DNA of 64,000 nucleotides from Phyllobacterium endophyticum (GTDB lineage Bacteria > Pseudomonadota > Alphaproteobacteria > Rhizobiales > Rhizobiaceae), in assembly GCF_003010935.1 (NCBI RefSeq), contig NZ_PGGN01000002.1, positions 682,001 through 746,000 of the forward strand. Reading direction: 5' to 3'. The notes below the pieces were generated by a model, which was not told where the DNA came from, did not search any database, and saw only the letters and a list, made by a program, of their open reading frames with translations. The number at the start of each line of letters is the position of its first letter. The stretch's first letter is position 1. The position numbers and the translations under genes were made by a program. Positions 15,365 through 23,844 of the stretch are shown piece by piece.

Positions 15365-17434
15365 CTAAGCTCGCTTCTCACGAAGCGCCATAACCGCACC
15401 AAGCACCACAAGACCAAAGAGGATCGCGCGGGTTGCATAGGGCAACGTCGTTCCCGCCAGGAACATCTGCAGCGCGGTGAGCAGCAGGACCCCGCCCAAC
15501 ATGCCGAGATAGTGACCGCGTCCGCCGGTGATGAGCGCTCCACCGACCACGACCACGGCGATAGACGGCAGCAGATAATCGTCGCCCATGCCGAGACTTG
15601 CTTGTCCCGAGAACCCGGTGAGCAAGACCCCGACAAGCCCGGCGCAAAGGCCGGAAAGCACATAGACGAGAATGAGCGTTCGCCCGACGGCGATGCCTGA
15701 GAGCTGCGCCGCGCGTAGTCCATTGCCGATGCCGTAGACCCTGCGGCCGAAGGCTGTCCTGCCGAGCAACAACACGGCAGCGACGACGAACAGCACCATG
15801 AATGGGACGACGGGCGTTACAGTCCAGAGCTTGCCCGTCATGAACCAGCGAAGCATCGGCGAAGCAAATCCGGCTGGCGTTCCCTGCGAATAAACGAGGG
15901 CGAAACCCTGAAGAATGCCATTCATTGCCAGCGTCATCACGATGGGCGATATGCCGAGAACGACGATTCCTATGCCGTTGATAAGACCGATCACGCAGGC
16001 GATCAGAAGAACAGCGGGCAGCGCATAGATGAGAGCCGCGTCCGAACCGTTGACGATACCTGCGAGCAGGATGCCCGATATGCCGATGGTCCAGGGAACC
16101 GAGAGATCAAGGCCACCGGTCAGGATCACAGTACCCTGCCCCAGTGCCAGAATGGCGAGAAAAGTCGACAGGACAGCCAGCGAATTCCAGTAGGTTGGAT
16201 TGAGGATTGCCCGGCCTAGCCAGAATTGGGTTACGACGATGACGGCAATCAGGCACAGATAGGCCGGCAGTGCGTAGCGAATGGTTTCGCTGTTGCGGGA
16301 CAGGAACGATGCTGCCACTGCCGGCTTGCCTGCGGCAAGCGATGGCATCTTCATCCGCCGGTCAGTGCGGTCAAGCTGCGAGGGAAGCAGGCCCTGGCGC
16401 CATGCGCTGAACTGAGCCTGCGCGCCGCGCAATTGCCTGGCAAACGTCGAACTGTACGAAATGGATCCCGCCAGGACAGCAAGGATCAGGATGGTTCCTT
16501 CGGCGATGGTCGAATAATAGGCCGAGACATTCAAGACCAGCAGAATGTTCACCACCATCATCAGAATGTACGCACCGAAGACGGTGCCAAGCGGACCACC
16601 GCGTCCGCCGCCGAGACGCGTACCGCCAACGACCACGGCCGCGAACATTGACAGGAGCAGCGGATTGCCGACCAGTGGATCGGCGCTGCCGGTCTGTGCG
16701 CTGATGAAGACGCCAGCGAGGCCATAGCAGCCACCTGCGATGACATAGACCAGGAATTTGGTGATCTTGACCCTGACGCCAATGGCGGCAGCCGCGTCCG
16801 GATCGCTTCCGACCGCATAGATCGCCGTACCGAACCGCGTATTCTTCAGCCAGAGCCAGGCGAGAAGTACGACACCTATCACCACCAGCGGCATCGGCAG
16901 CCAGCCGGGTATCGCGTCACCGAGATAAAACGTTCCAAGGTCGGGAGCGACGAAACCGCCGGGCTTGTCCATCACCAGCAATGTCAGACCCTGGATGATG
17001 AACATCGTGGACAACGTGACCACGATGGGCTGCAACCGGAAGAAAGCGATGAAAACGCCGTTGAAAGCGCCGGTCAGCATGCCGACACCGATGCCTACGC
17101 ACGTCCAGTAGAGCACGCTCGTCTGCGCCGCAGCCGGGTCCATGCCCTGCGCGAGAACGACGTTGACCAGAGAAATCACCGCGCCTGCCGACAGGTCGAA
17201 CCCGCCAGAGAGAATGACGATCGTTTGGCCGATTGCCGCAATTGCCGACGTTGCGCCGCCGCTCGACAGGAAGGAAATATCGAAATAGCTGAGCGGTCCG
17301 CTGCTGATGAAGTCCACCACGGCAAGCAGGCCAAGAAAAACGCCGATGGCGATAAGAACGCTGCGCCGCTCGGGTGACATGCTGAACAGTGAAGTCCAAT
17401 GGCGGCTTGTTGCGCTTGAGGTCATCATTGTCAT
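15365..17434 (-). CDS. Sugar ABC transporter permease, two RbsC-like domains fused
   Basis: 689-residue inner-membrane protein, twice the usual 320-340. Both halves are complete RbsC-type permeases: residues about 25-335 (GGFDLSAGAVISLVNVVLAQG, then VGGTRLGGGRGGPLGTVFGAY) and about 380-685 (GGLDLSVPWTIGISGILLAG, then VGGALITGGRGHYLGMLGGVLL). A hydrophilic joint rich in R, Q and K lies near 335-370. RbsC normally dimerises, so the fusion would enforce a heterodimer. It overlaps the ATPase stop by 4 bp (ATGA). No frameshift or stop interrupts the joint. Confidence 0.92.
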   Translation of the reverse strand: MTMMTSSATSRHWTSLFSMSPERRSVLIAIGVFLGLLAVVDFISSGPLSYFDISFLSSGGATSAIAAIGQTIVILSGGFDLSAGAVISLVNVVLAQGMDPAAAQTSVLYWTCVGIGVGMLTGAFNGVFIAFFRLQPIVVTLSTMFIIQGLTLLVMDKPGGFVAPDLGTFYLGDAIPGWLPMPLVVIGVVLLAWLWLKNTRFGTAIYAVGSDPDAAAAIGVRVKITKFLVYVIAGGCYGLAGVFISAQTGSADPLVGNPLLLSMFAAVVVGGTRLGGGRGGPLGTVFGAYILMMVVNILLVLNVSAYYSTIAEGTILILAVLAGSISYSSTFARQLRGAQAQFSAWRQGLLPSQLDRTDRRMKMPSLAAGKPAVAASFLSRNSETIRYALPAYLCLIAVIVVTQFWLGRAILNPTYWNSLAVLSTFLAILALGQGTVILTGGLDLSVPWTIGISGILLAGIVNGSDAALIYALPAVLLIACVIGLINGIGIVVLGISPIVMTLAMNGILQGFALVYSQGTPAGFASPMLRWFMTGKLWTVTPVVPFMVLFVVAAVLLLGRTAFGRRVYGIGNGLRAAQLSGIAVGRTLILVYVLSGLCAGLVGVLLTGFSGQASLGMGDDYLLPSIAVVVVGGALITGGRGHYLGMLGGVLLLTALQMFLAGTTLPYATRAILFGLVVLGAVMALREKRA

Positions 17435-18972
17435 TCGGCAGCCTCTTTCGCTGCACTGTCATGGCCCAGTGCTGGCCGCATGATCGCCGCTTCCGTCAGT
17501 TGATCGCGCGAAAGCTGTGCGGCGATGCGCCCGTCATAGAGAACGAGAACCCTGTCGCACAGGTGAACGAGTTCGGGAATCTCGGTCGAGTGCAACAGTA
17601 TCGATCCGCCCGCATCCGTGAAATTGCGCATCATGACGTAGAGTTCATGCTTTGTGCCGACATCGATGCCGCGAGTGGGATCGAACAACAGGAGAATGCG
17701 GCTTTCGGCGACGAGCCATTTGGCTATGGCTATTTTCTGCTGGTTTCCGCCCGAAAAGGCTCCTGCCCTCGTCCACAGCGCTCGCTGGTCAATCTCGACG
17801 GTGCCGAAGGCGGCGCGTACGGCTTGGCGTTCAAGGTCGTTCTGGATCAATCCAAATCGTGAAAACCTGTCGATTACCGGCAGGGACGCATTGTGCGTTC
17901 CGCTCAGCTTGAGGAACAGGCCCTCCGTCTTTCGATCCTCCGGTACCAAGCCGATGGCGATATTGGGCTTGAGTGCATCGGAAGGCGAAGCAAAGCGAAC
18001 CCTGCGTCCATCGACAAGGACATCGCCCCGGATCACCTGCGTCATGCCGAAACAAGTCAGGAACAGATCGAGCTGGCCCATGCCCTGCAAGCCGGCAACG
18101 CCCAGGATCTCACCTTTTCGCAAATCGAAACTCGCGTCCCGCAGCTTGTGACCCGCTTGCAAGTTGCGGACACCCAGCACCGGAGCACCGAAGGCGGCTT
18201 CGCTTTTTGGCCTCGCGGGAAAAGTCTGGGCAATCGACCGTCCAACAATACTTTCAATGACTTGCGCGTCAGTGATGGAGGCAACCGAACAGGTGGTGAT
18301 GTGCCGGCCGTTGCGCAAAATGGTCAGCGTGTCGCAGAAGGCGCGCACTTCACGCATGCGGTGCGTGATGAAAACGATGGTCGTCCCCGCCGCTTTGAGT
18401 TTCGCAATGATGCTACCGAGCCATTCGACATCGCTGCCAGCAAGCGTCGACGTCGGCTCATCCAGCAGAAGAACCCGTGGTTTGCGATAAAGAGCCCGGG
18501 CGATCTCGATCTTCTGCTGAATGGCAAGGTCCAATGTGCCGACTTCGGCATCGAGATCCACTGAAAATTCGATATCCTGCAAATGCTGCTCGATAGCACG
18601 GCGCGCCGAAGCGCGGCGGACCAGTCCGGTGATCCCCATCGGCGCATAGGGCATCAGCATATTGTCGAGCACCGTCAAATCCTTGACCAGTGTCATTTCC
18701 TGGAACGCGGTCTGGACACCAAGCGTGTGCGCTGCCCGTGGTGCGTTCAGCGCCGCTCTTTGGCCGAATACCGTTATGTGTCCGTCGTCGGGACGCAGGA
18801 GTCCCGATAGTAATTTGACGATCGTCGACTTGCCGGCACCGTTTTCCCCCAGCAAGGCGTGGGTGCTTCCGGGCTGGATGCGGAAGGATACGCCATCCAC
18901 GGCAACCGTGGCGCCAAACGCCTTGCGAATATCGGTTACTTCAATGGCGGATTGTTCGAATGGAGAATTCAT
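17431..18972 (-). CDS. Sugar ABC transporter ATP-binding protein, RbsA type
   Basis: 513-residue duplicated ATPase. The first cassette has Walker A GENGAGKST near 36 and DEPTSTLAGSDVEWL near 165. The second starts with VLGVRNLQAGHKLRDASFDLRKGE near 265, with degenerate GLQGMGQLDL and the signature FSGGNQQKIAIAKWLV near 405. This is the RbsA/MglA layout for pentose or hexose importers. The frame extends to a TTG at 18990, but the ATG at 18972 fits the family N-terminus (EQSAIEVTDIRKAFG). Second gene of the operon. Confidence 0.9.
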   Translation of the reverse strand: MNSPFEQSAIEVTDIRKAFGATVAVDGVSFRIQPGSTHALLGENGAGKSTIVKLLSGLLRPDDGHITVFGQRAALNAPRAAHTLGVQTAFQEMTLVKDLTVLDNMLMPYAPMGITGLVRRASARRAIEQHLQDIEFSVDLDAEVGTLDLAIQQKIEIARALYRKPRVLLLDEPTSTLAGSDVEWLGSIIAKLKAAGTTIVFITHRMREVRAFCDTLTILRNGRHITTCSVASITDAQVIESIVGRSIAQTFPARPKSEAAFGAPVLGVRNLQAGHKLRDASFDLRKGEILGVAGLQGMGQLDLFLTCFGMTQVIRGDVLVDGRRVRFASPSDALKPNIAIGLVPEDRKTEGLFLKLSGTHNASLPVIDRFSRFGLIQNDLERQAVRAAFGTVEIDQRALWTRAGAFSGGNQQKIAIAKWLVAESRILLLFDPTRGIDVGTKHELYVMMRNFTDAGGSILLHSTEIPELVHLCDRVLVLYDGRIAAQLSRDQLTEAAIMRPALGHDSAAKEAAE

Positions 18973-19044
18973 GCCACCGGCCCTGCTCAATTCAACGAAA
19001 TAGCCGATTGCGCGGAGCGGCTATCGCTCCACGCACTCCGACCC

Positions 19045-20172
19045 TCAGTTTTCGGGTTGGCCGACCAATGCTGCGTTGAGACCGATCTCGGGTGTCTTGT
19101 CCGAGAAGATCGAGGCAAACCAGCCCGGATTGGAGACAATGGAGGGTTTGAACGCGTTGCAGCCATCCTTCATTTCCTGCCATGTCCCTTCCTGGCAGAG
19201 CTTGATGGTTTCGTTCGTAACCAGAGGCAGCGGCAACACCGTCTTCTTCGCCACGTCCTTGCCTTCGATCGCATCGACTGCGAGCTTCAGCGCGAGGGCG
19301 CCGGAATATGGCGGAGACGCATAGGAAATGCGTGGCGCGCCTAGCGGGGCATAGGGTGAAGTTGCGCCCTCGGCTTCGGTACCAGCGGGCAGCATCTGGA
19401 TACGGCCTCCGTTCGAACCTTCGCCTGCGCATGGGAGAAGCTGTTCCGGCTTCTTTCCTGCTTCAAGTTGCATGGAATTGGCTGTAAAGCAGCCGACCTG
19501 CATCCAAAGCCCGTTGATATCGTCCCAATTGCGGGTCGCCAGTATTTTCGAGAGTTCTGTGCGCGCGACCGCCTGGCTCCACATGCCTACCGCTTCACCG
19601 ACAATCTTTATGTCGGGATGTTTGGCGAATACTTCCTTCGCAGCCTTGGTGCGCAAATTGTCGACGGACGTGCCGGGCACGCCGGTTATCGCGATGATAT
19701 TGCCCTTGCCATTGAGCTTCTTGACCAGCCATTCCGCGGTCACGCGGCCGGCTTCTTCCTGATCGATCGCTATGTTGTAGGCGCATGGTTCGGTGATCTC
19801 GCCATCATAGGCGAAAACCTTGACGCCCTTGTCACAGGCGTTTTTGACAACCTGGTTGAGCGCGGTCGGTGAAATCGGAAAAATGACTATGGCTTCCGCC
19901 CCGGCTTGCACCATGGCGTTGATCTGCTGGATCTGGCGCTGCGCATTGGGTCCGGCAACCTGTACCTGCAGGTCGATCTTGTCCGCGTAGTTCTTGTGAG
20001 CGGCCATTGCCTTGACCATGTTGGCGGCTTCGGCCTGCCAGTCATTGCCGATGAAGCTCATGCTGAGAAAAATCTTGTGCTTTTCCGCTGCGTCGGCGTG
20101 GCTGATCATAGCCATGCTTGACGCAAGACAAGCGAAGGCGGTTGCGCGCCGGATGGTCGTTGCAATTCCCAT
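19045..20172 (-). CDS. Periplasmic sugar-binding protein, RbsB/Peripla_BP_4 type
   Basis: 375-residue substrate-binding protein with a signal peptide ending near SHADA (residue 28). The fold follows RbsB: FLSMSFIGNDWQAEAANMVKAMA (40-62), VQVAGPNAQRQIQQINAMVQAGAEAIVIFP (70-100), VFAYDGEI near 125 and the hinge ITGVPGTSVDNLRTKAAKEVF near 165. It is about 60 residues longer than E. coli RbsB. It begins the minus-strand operon after GGGAGGAACTATA. The ligand is probably a monosaccharide or a related polyol or acid. Confidence 0.9.
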   Translation of the reverse strand: MGIATTIRRATAFACLASSMAMISHADAAEKHKIFLSMSFIGNDWQAEAANMVKAMAAHKNYADKIDLQVQVAGPNAQRQIQQINAMVQAGAEAIVIFPISPTALNQVVKNACDKGVKVFAYDGEITEPCAYNIAIDQEEAGRVTAEWLVKKLNGKGNIIAITGVPGTSVDNLRTKAAKEVFAKHPDIKIVGEAVGMWSQAVARTELSKILATRNWDDINGLWMQVGCFTANSMQLEAGKKPEQLLPCAGEGSNGGRIQMLPAGTEAEGATSPYAPLGAPRISYASPPYSGALALKLAVDAIEGKDVAKKTVLPLPLVTNETIKLCQEGTWQEMKDGCNAFKPSIVSNPGWFASIFSDKTPEIGLNAALVGQPEN

Positions 20173-20257
20173 TATAGTTCCTCCCTCACACAGGAAAACA
20201 TCTCCGAGCGGGCTCCTCTTCCCTCTCGTCGTTCCTTGGCATCAACCGTACCAGCAT

Positions 20258-20272
20258 TTGATCAAAGATCAA
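20258..20272. promoter_or_regulatory. Candidate GntR operator (TTGATC-N3-GATCAA)
   Basis: A perfect 6+6 inverted repeat around AAA in the intergenic region between the sugar operon and the divergent GntR gene. Another GATC half-site lies at about 20286. FCD-type GntR proteins bind short palindromes of this size near their own genes, so this is the best operator candidate. Confidence 0.5.
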
Positions 20273-20385
20273 TGATGAAACAGCATTGATCGCACTTAAA
20301 ATTTGTAAGATAAGGAGATGGTCTTGACGCGCTGCAGTGGAGTCTGCATTCCACGCTCGATGTTGCGATGCTGAAAAGGTGAACA

Positions 20386-21066
20386 ATGGCTGAAGCCGGG
20401 TACAGGAGACCAGGTGTTGAGATTCTCCCGCTTTCCAAGGAGACGCTGCAGGACCGTGTCTATCGCCAGATCGCGAGCCTGATCCTCGAGGGAGGCATCG
20501 TCCCGGGCGAAATGGTCCCGGTGCAAAGTCTTGCGGATGCCTTTGGTGTAAGCGCGATGCCGGTCCGGGAAGCCTTGCGGCGCCTGACGGCGGCCAATGC
20601 TTTGACAGTGGTATCCGGGCGCTCCATCGGGATACCACGCTTGAGCCGTGCCAAACTGACTGATCTGCGGAACGTGCGCATCGAAATCGAAGCGCTTGCC
20701 GGCAAATGGGCTGCCGAGCGCATCGAGGAGAAGGAAATAGAGGAGCTTCGTTCACTTCTCAAAGACCTCGAGGAGGCAAACGCGTCGGGCGACATCAAGT
20801 CATATCTTCGTGCAAACTACGCGTTCCATTTCTCGATCTATCGGGCAGCAGGGTCGGAAAGCATACTCAATATAATAGAGAACCTTTGGCTGCAGGTCAG
20901 TCCATACTTCAATATGCTGCATGATTCAGGCAATTACACAAAGGCGAACGAACACCATCAGTCGATGCTGGCTGCACTTTGCGCGCACGATGGCAAGGCG
21001 ATAGAAAAAGCCGTAAAGGCGGATATTGATGCCGCTTATGATGTACTTGTGGAGTTGGTCACCTGA
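20386..21066 (+). CDS. GntR-family transcriptional regulator (FadR/FCD subfamily)
   Basis: 226 residues. The winged helix (about 15-85) contains QDRVYRQIASLILEGGIVPGEMV and LADAFGVSAMPVREALRRL, the typical GntR recognition helix. The FCD ligand domain (about 90-220) contains RIEIEALAGKWAAERI, ANYAFHFSIYRAAG and NEHHQSMLAALCAHD, with the aspartate and histidines that bind metal in this subfamily. It is divergent from the sugar operon, so it most likely represses that operon and responds to a pathway acid. AAAAGGTGAACA precedes the ATG. Confidence 0.92.
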   Translation: MAEAGYRRPGVEILPLSKETLQDRVYRQIASLILEGGIVPGEMVPVQSLADAFGVSAMPVREALRRLTAANALTVVSGRSIGIPRLSRAKLTDLRNVRIEIEALAGKWAAERIEEKEIEELRSLLKDLEEANASGDIKSYLRANYAFHFSIYRAAGSESILNIIENLWLQVSPYFNMLHDSGNYTKANEHHQSMLAALCAHDGKAIEKAVKADIDAAYDVLVELVT

Positions 21067-21140
21067 GCCTCGCGATTTCGCGCATGTAGTCTCTTGCGCT
21101 TTGCACGGGTACGATTACGCTCCTGATTTGGCAGGATTTC

Positions 21141-22331
21141 TTGCGGTTGCAAGCCCCCTGCAAGGGTTCGTCTATACAGCCGTTCGTGGAGCAATATTTG
21201 ACTGAGTTGATCGATGAGCCAAAGGCTGCCGGTGACAAGCCGCCACCGTGGTGGCGGCGGCACAACCGGCTCTTCTGGATTCTCATCAGCGTAACCGCAG
21301 CGGCAGTGATACTGTGCTGCACGTACATCTATCTGATCGGCAATGTCAGGCAAATCGAAGTTACCCCCGAATATCTTGGCGGCGCGCGCCCTCCGAAAGG
21401 ATCAACCGGCGCTCTCAACATTCTGCTGGTCGGGTCGGACCAGCAGGAGATCAAGAACGGCGGCAATGCCGGAGAACGCACGGACACGATCATGCTTGTG
21501 CACCTGTCTGCGGACAGGAACGAGGCAGCCATTGTCAGTTTTCCCCGCGATTCGATGGTTCGGCTTCCCGCTTGCCGCTCGCGCGAGGGGTTCCCGGGGC
21601 AGCGGCCGCATGTTGGAATGATAAACTCGTCGTTCAATTACGGCATCGGCTGCACCTGGAAGACCATCGAATCTCTTACTGGCATTCATATCGACCATTT
21701 CGTCCAACTCGACTTCGGCGGATTCAGGGGAATCGTGGACGCCATAGGCGGCGTGGACATCTGCATCCCCGAGCCGATCCAGGACAGGTACGCCCAGTTG
21801 AACGTTCCGGCAGGCTGGCAGACACTGCACGGGGAACAGGCCCTCGCCTACGTCCGGGCCCGCCACAGCATAGGCGACGGGACTGACATCGGACGTATCC
21901 AGCGCCAGCAATACTTTATCTCCGCAATGGCAAGGAAAGCCGTGGGTCGTGAGATATTGCTCCACCCCGCGCGGCTGCTCGGCCTGCTGAACGCCGCCAC
22001 CAGATCATTCACCACTGATGCCGGCCTGACCCCGGCCGTCATGCGAGACCTGGCGCTCGCCGCCATTCGCCTGTCATTTGACGATATTCGCTTCTTTACC
22101 ACGCCCTGGCGCTATTCGATCACCAGCCCGGGCCGGGTCGAGTGGCGCCAGGGATCGGCACGCAAGCTCTTCCGGTTGATCGCAGCCGACCAGCCGCTCA
22201 CGGATTTTGATGTTGGTTCCGTGGAGCCGGTTGCGCTCGGCCCTGCCGTTTCGGACAAGCCGGGCGGCACAACTTCACAGGTCCAAACCGCCACTTGTAG
22301 CGTCGGCGTCCAGGTCGGCGCAAACCAATGA
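21141..22331 (+). CDS. LytR-CpsA-Psr (LCP) family protein
   Basis: 396-residue type II membrane protein: a short cytoplasmic N-terminus, one helix (about 45-68, LFWILISVTAAAVILCCTYIYLIG) and an extracytoplasmic LCP domain (about 90-310). Motifs are NILLVGSDQ, the catalytic ERTDTIMLVHLS, AIVSFPRDSMV, DAIGGVDICIPEPI and AYVRARHSIGDGTDIGRIQRQQ. LCP enzymes transfer glycopolymers from lipid carriers to the wall, mainly in Gram-positives; these motif spellings look actinobacterial. The start is uncertain: TTG at 21141 has GGCAGG upstream and GTG at 21186 is an alternative. No ATG is available. Confidence 0.85.
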   Translation: MRLQAPCKGSSIQPFVEQYLTELIDEPKAAGDKPPPWWRRHNRLFWILISVTAAAVILCCTYIYLIGNVRQIEVTPEYLGGARPPKGSTGALNILLVGSDQQEIKNGGNAGERTDTIMLVHLSADRNEAAIVSFPRDSMVRLPACRSREGFPGQRPHVGMINSSFNYGIGCTWKTIESLTGIHIDHFVQLDFGGFRGIVDAIGGVDICIPEPIQDRYAQLNVPAGWQTLHGEQALAYVRARHSIGDGTDIGRIQRQQYFISAMARKAVGREILLHPARLLGLLNAATRSFTTDAGLTPAVMRDLALAAIRLSFDDIRFFTTPWRYSITSPGRVEWRQGSARKLFRLIAADQPLTDFDVGSVEPVALGPAVSDKPGGTTSQVQTATCSVGVQVGANQ

Positions 22332-22351
22332 CCTGTCGTCGGTCCCCCAGC

Positions 22352-23263
22352 TTATTGAAGGTGCGGTTTCTTGAGAAAGCTGTTCCGGTCGCCCGACTTC
22401 ACGCGCAGCCAAGCTTCACGGCCATTGCGAATGACCCGCATCGGGATTTCGGCTCCGGCCGGTCCGCTTGCCCATACTTTCCGGTAGAAATCGGCCAGCC
22501 CTTCGATTTCCTTGCCTCGGACCTCTGAAATGACATCGCCCGGCCGGAGGCCGGCCTGGACGGCCGGGCTCCCTTCCGCAACGCTCATCACGATCACCTT
22601 GCCGTTGTTCTCGGCGGAGAACGCGCCCAGCCAGGGCCGCGGCGGCTTGTTGACACGTCCGCGGCTGACGAGATCGGCAAGGATCGGCGTGAGCAGATCG
22701 ATCGGTACGACCATGTTCACGTCTGCAATCGCTCCACTCCTGTTCATTTGCAGATGGAGGGAGCCTATACCCAGAAGCTTGCCATCCGATCCGATCAGTG
22801 CGGCGCCGCCCCATGCCGGATGGGCGGGCGCTACGAAAATCGCTTCATCCAGCGCATATTCCCAGTAGCCCGCAAACTCCTGCTTGGCGACGATATTTGC
22901 CCGGACCGCCCGGCCGGAACCGTCGGCCAAGACTACGGGATCGCCGATTTTGGCGTGGGCGGCCTTGCCGAAGCTCAAGGCCGGGAGGTCAAGCGAGCCA
23001 AGCGCCTGTACGAGACCGAAACCGGTCTCCTGGTCGTATGCGAGCGCATGACCGGCAAGCACTTGCCCGTCATGGCGTGTCAGCCAGACCTCCTCCGCCT
23101 CTGTGATAAGATAACCGATCGTAAGCACCAGCCCGTCTTCCCGGATCACGACGCCGCTGCCTTCCCTCAAGGTGCCGAGCGCCGTTGCCGTGAACGCATC
23201 ATCCGGAATTACGGACCGTACGGCTACGATTGATTGAGATGCCTTGTCGATATTCATGACCAT
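22352..23263 (-). CDS. HtrA-like trypsin-fold protein with PDZ domain, catalytic triad absent
   Basis: 303 residues: a chymotrypsin-fold domain (about 8-195) and one PDZ domain (about 205-290, GKVIVMSVAEGSPAVQAGLRPGDVI). Against HtrA/DegP the three catalytic positions are replaced. The histidine of TNNH is Y51 (LTIGYLITEAEEV), the aspartate of ETDLAL is G81 (ETGFGLV), and the serine of GNSGG is G152 (AWGGAALIG). It has no signal peptide, so it is probably a cytoplasmic, non-proteolytic binding protein. An alternative ATG at 23257 has better spacing from AGGA. Convergent with the LCP gene, 20 bp apart. Confidence 0.85.
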   Translation of the reverse strand: MVMNIDKASQSIVAVRSVIPDDAFTATALGTLREGSGVVIREDGLVLTIGYLITEAEEVWLTRHDGQVLAGHALAYDQETGFGLVQALGSLDLPALSFGKAAHAKIGDPVVLADGSGRAVRANIVAKQEFAGYWEYALDEAIFVAPAHPAWGGAALIGSDGKLLGIGSLHLQMNRSGAIADVNMVVPIDLLTPILADLVSRGRVNKPPRPWLGAFSAENNGKVIVMSVAEGSPAVQAGLRPGDVISEVRGKEIEGLADFYRKVWASGPAGAEIPMRVIRNGREAWLRVKSGDRNSFLKKPHLQ

Positions 23264-23622
23264 TTATCCTGCGAGCAACACACCTGCATTCGGGCAGAGT
23301 TCAAGCTATAGCTATGAAGGCGACCGGCTTTGCGCAAGGGCAGGACAGGATTGCGCGTCGCCTATTCGCAGCGCACTCTGCGGCGCGACGGATTAGCTAA
23401 GAGTGATTATTTGACAGTCGGTCGGTGCAGGAGCAATTTGAAGTCTGTTGTATGTCTGGAACCTTGCAACAGAGGCCCGGCGCCCCGGCCACCCTTCGAA
23501 AAAGTTGTCGCTGCCGGGCCTCCCCAGTTCCAAGGTTCAAACCAGTCGCCTTGGCAATTTTCGCACGCGCGACCACACAAAAATCCTCGCAAAGTTGCAG
23601 TGTTTTTCCTCGCGCCAGCTTT

Positions 23623-23647
23623 GGAACTATCGGGCACATGGCGCGTT
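23623..23647 (+). promoter_or_regulatory. EcfG-type promoter (GGAAC-N16-CGTT), perfect match
   Basis: GGAAC at 23623 and CGTT at 23644 with exactly 16 bases between, in the 581-base gene-free region 23264-23844. The next gene on this strand starts at 23845, so a transcript would carry a leader of about 190 bases that includes the large hairpin at 23695-23743. I see no credible gene elsewhere in this region. Confidence 0.68.
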
Positions 23648-23694
23648 CCCTTAGTGCGAGGATGGCATTGAACAGGTTTCAAAAAGTATCCTGG

Positions 23695-23743
23695 CAGGAG
23701 GCCCAGTATAGTCCAGCAAACCGGACTATCTGGGCCTCACCTG
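23695..23743 (+). repeat. Long intergenic inverted repeat (hairpin) in a leader region
   Basis: AGGCCCAG and ATAGTCC pair with GGACTAT and CTGGGCCT around an 8-base loop, with one bulged T. The outer CAGG/CCTG can extend the stem. No T-run follows, so it is not a standard terminator. It would lie in the 5' leader of the 23845 gene if the 23623 promoter is used, suggesting an RNA stability or control element. Confidence 0.6.
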
Positions 23744-23844
23744 CATCCGGGGCCGCCACGCTTCACGAAGGTTAATGCCGGCGGGTGATATCCGGCCCTA
23801 CCGGCCCGGAAATTTGAGCGAAATCGAACAGGAGGACACCAGCT

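Noticed and set aside
23330-23671. 113-codon plus-strand frame in the gene-free region
   Set aside because: No ribosome site, unusual residue mix and an EcfG-type promoter inside it; judged noncoding.
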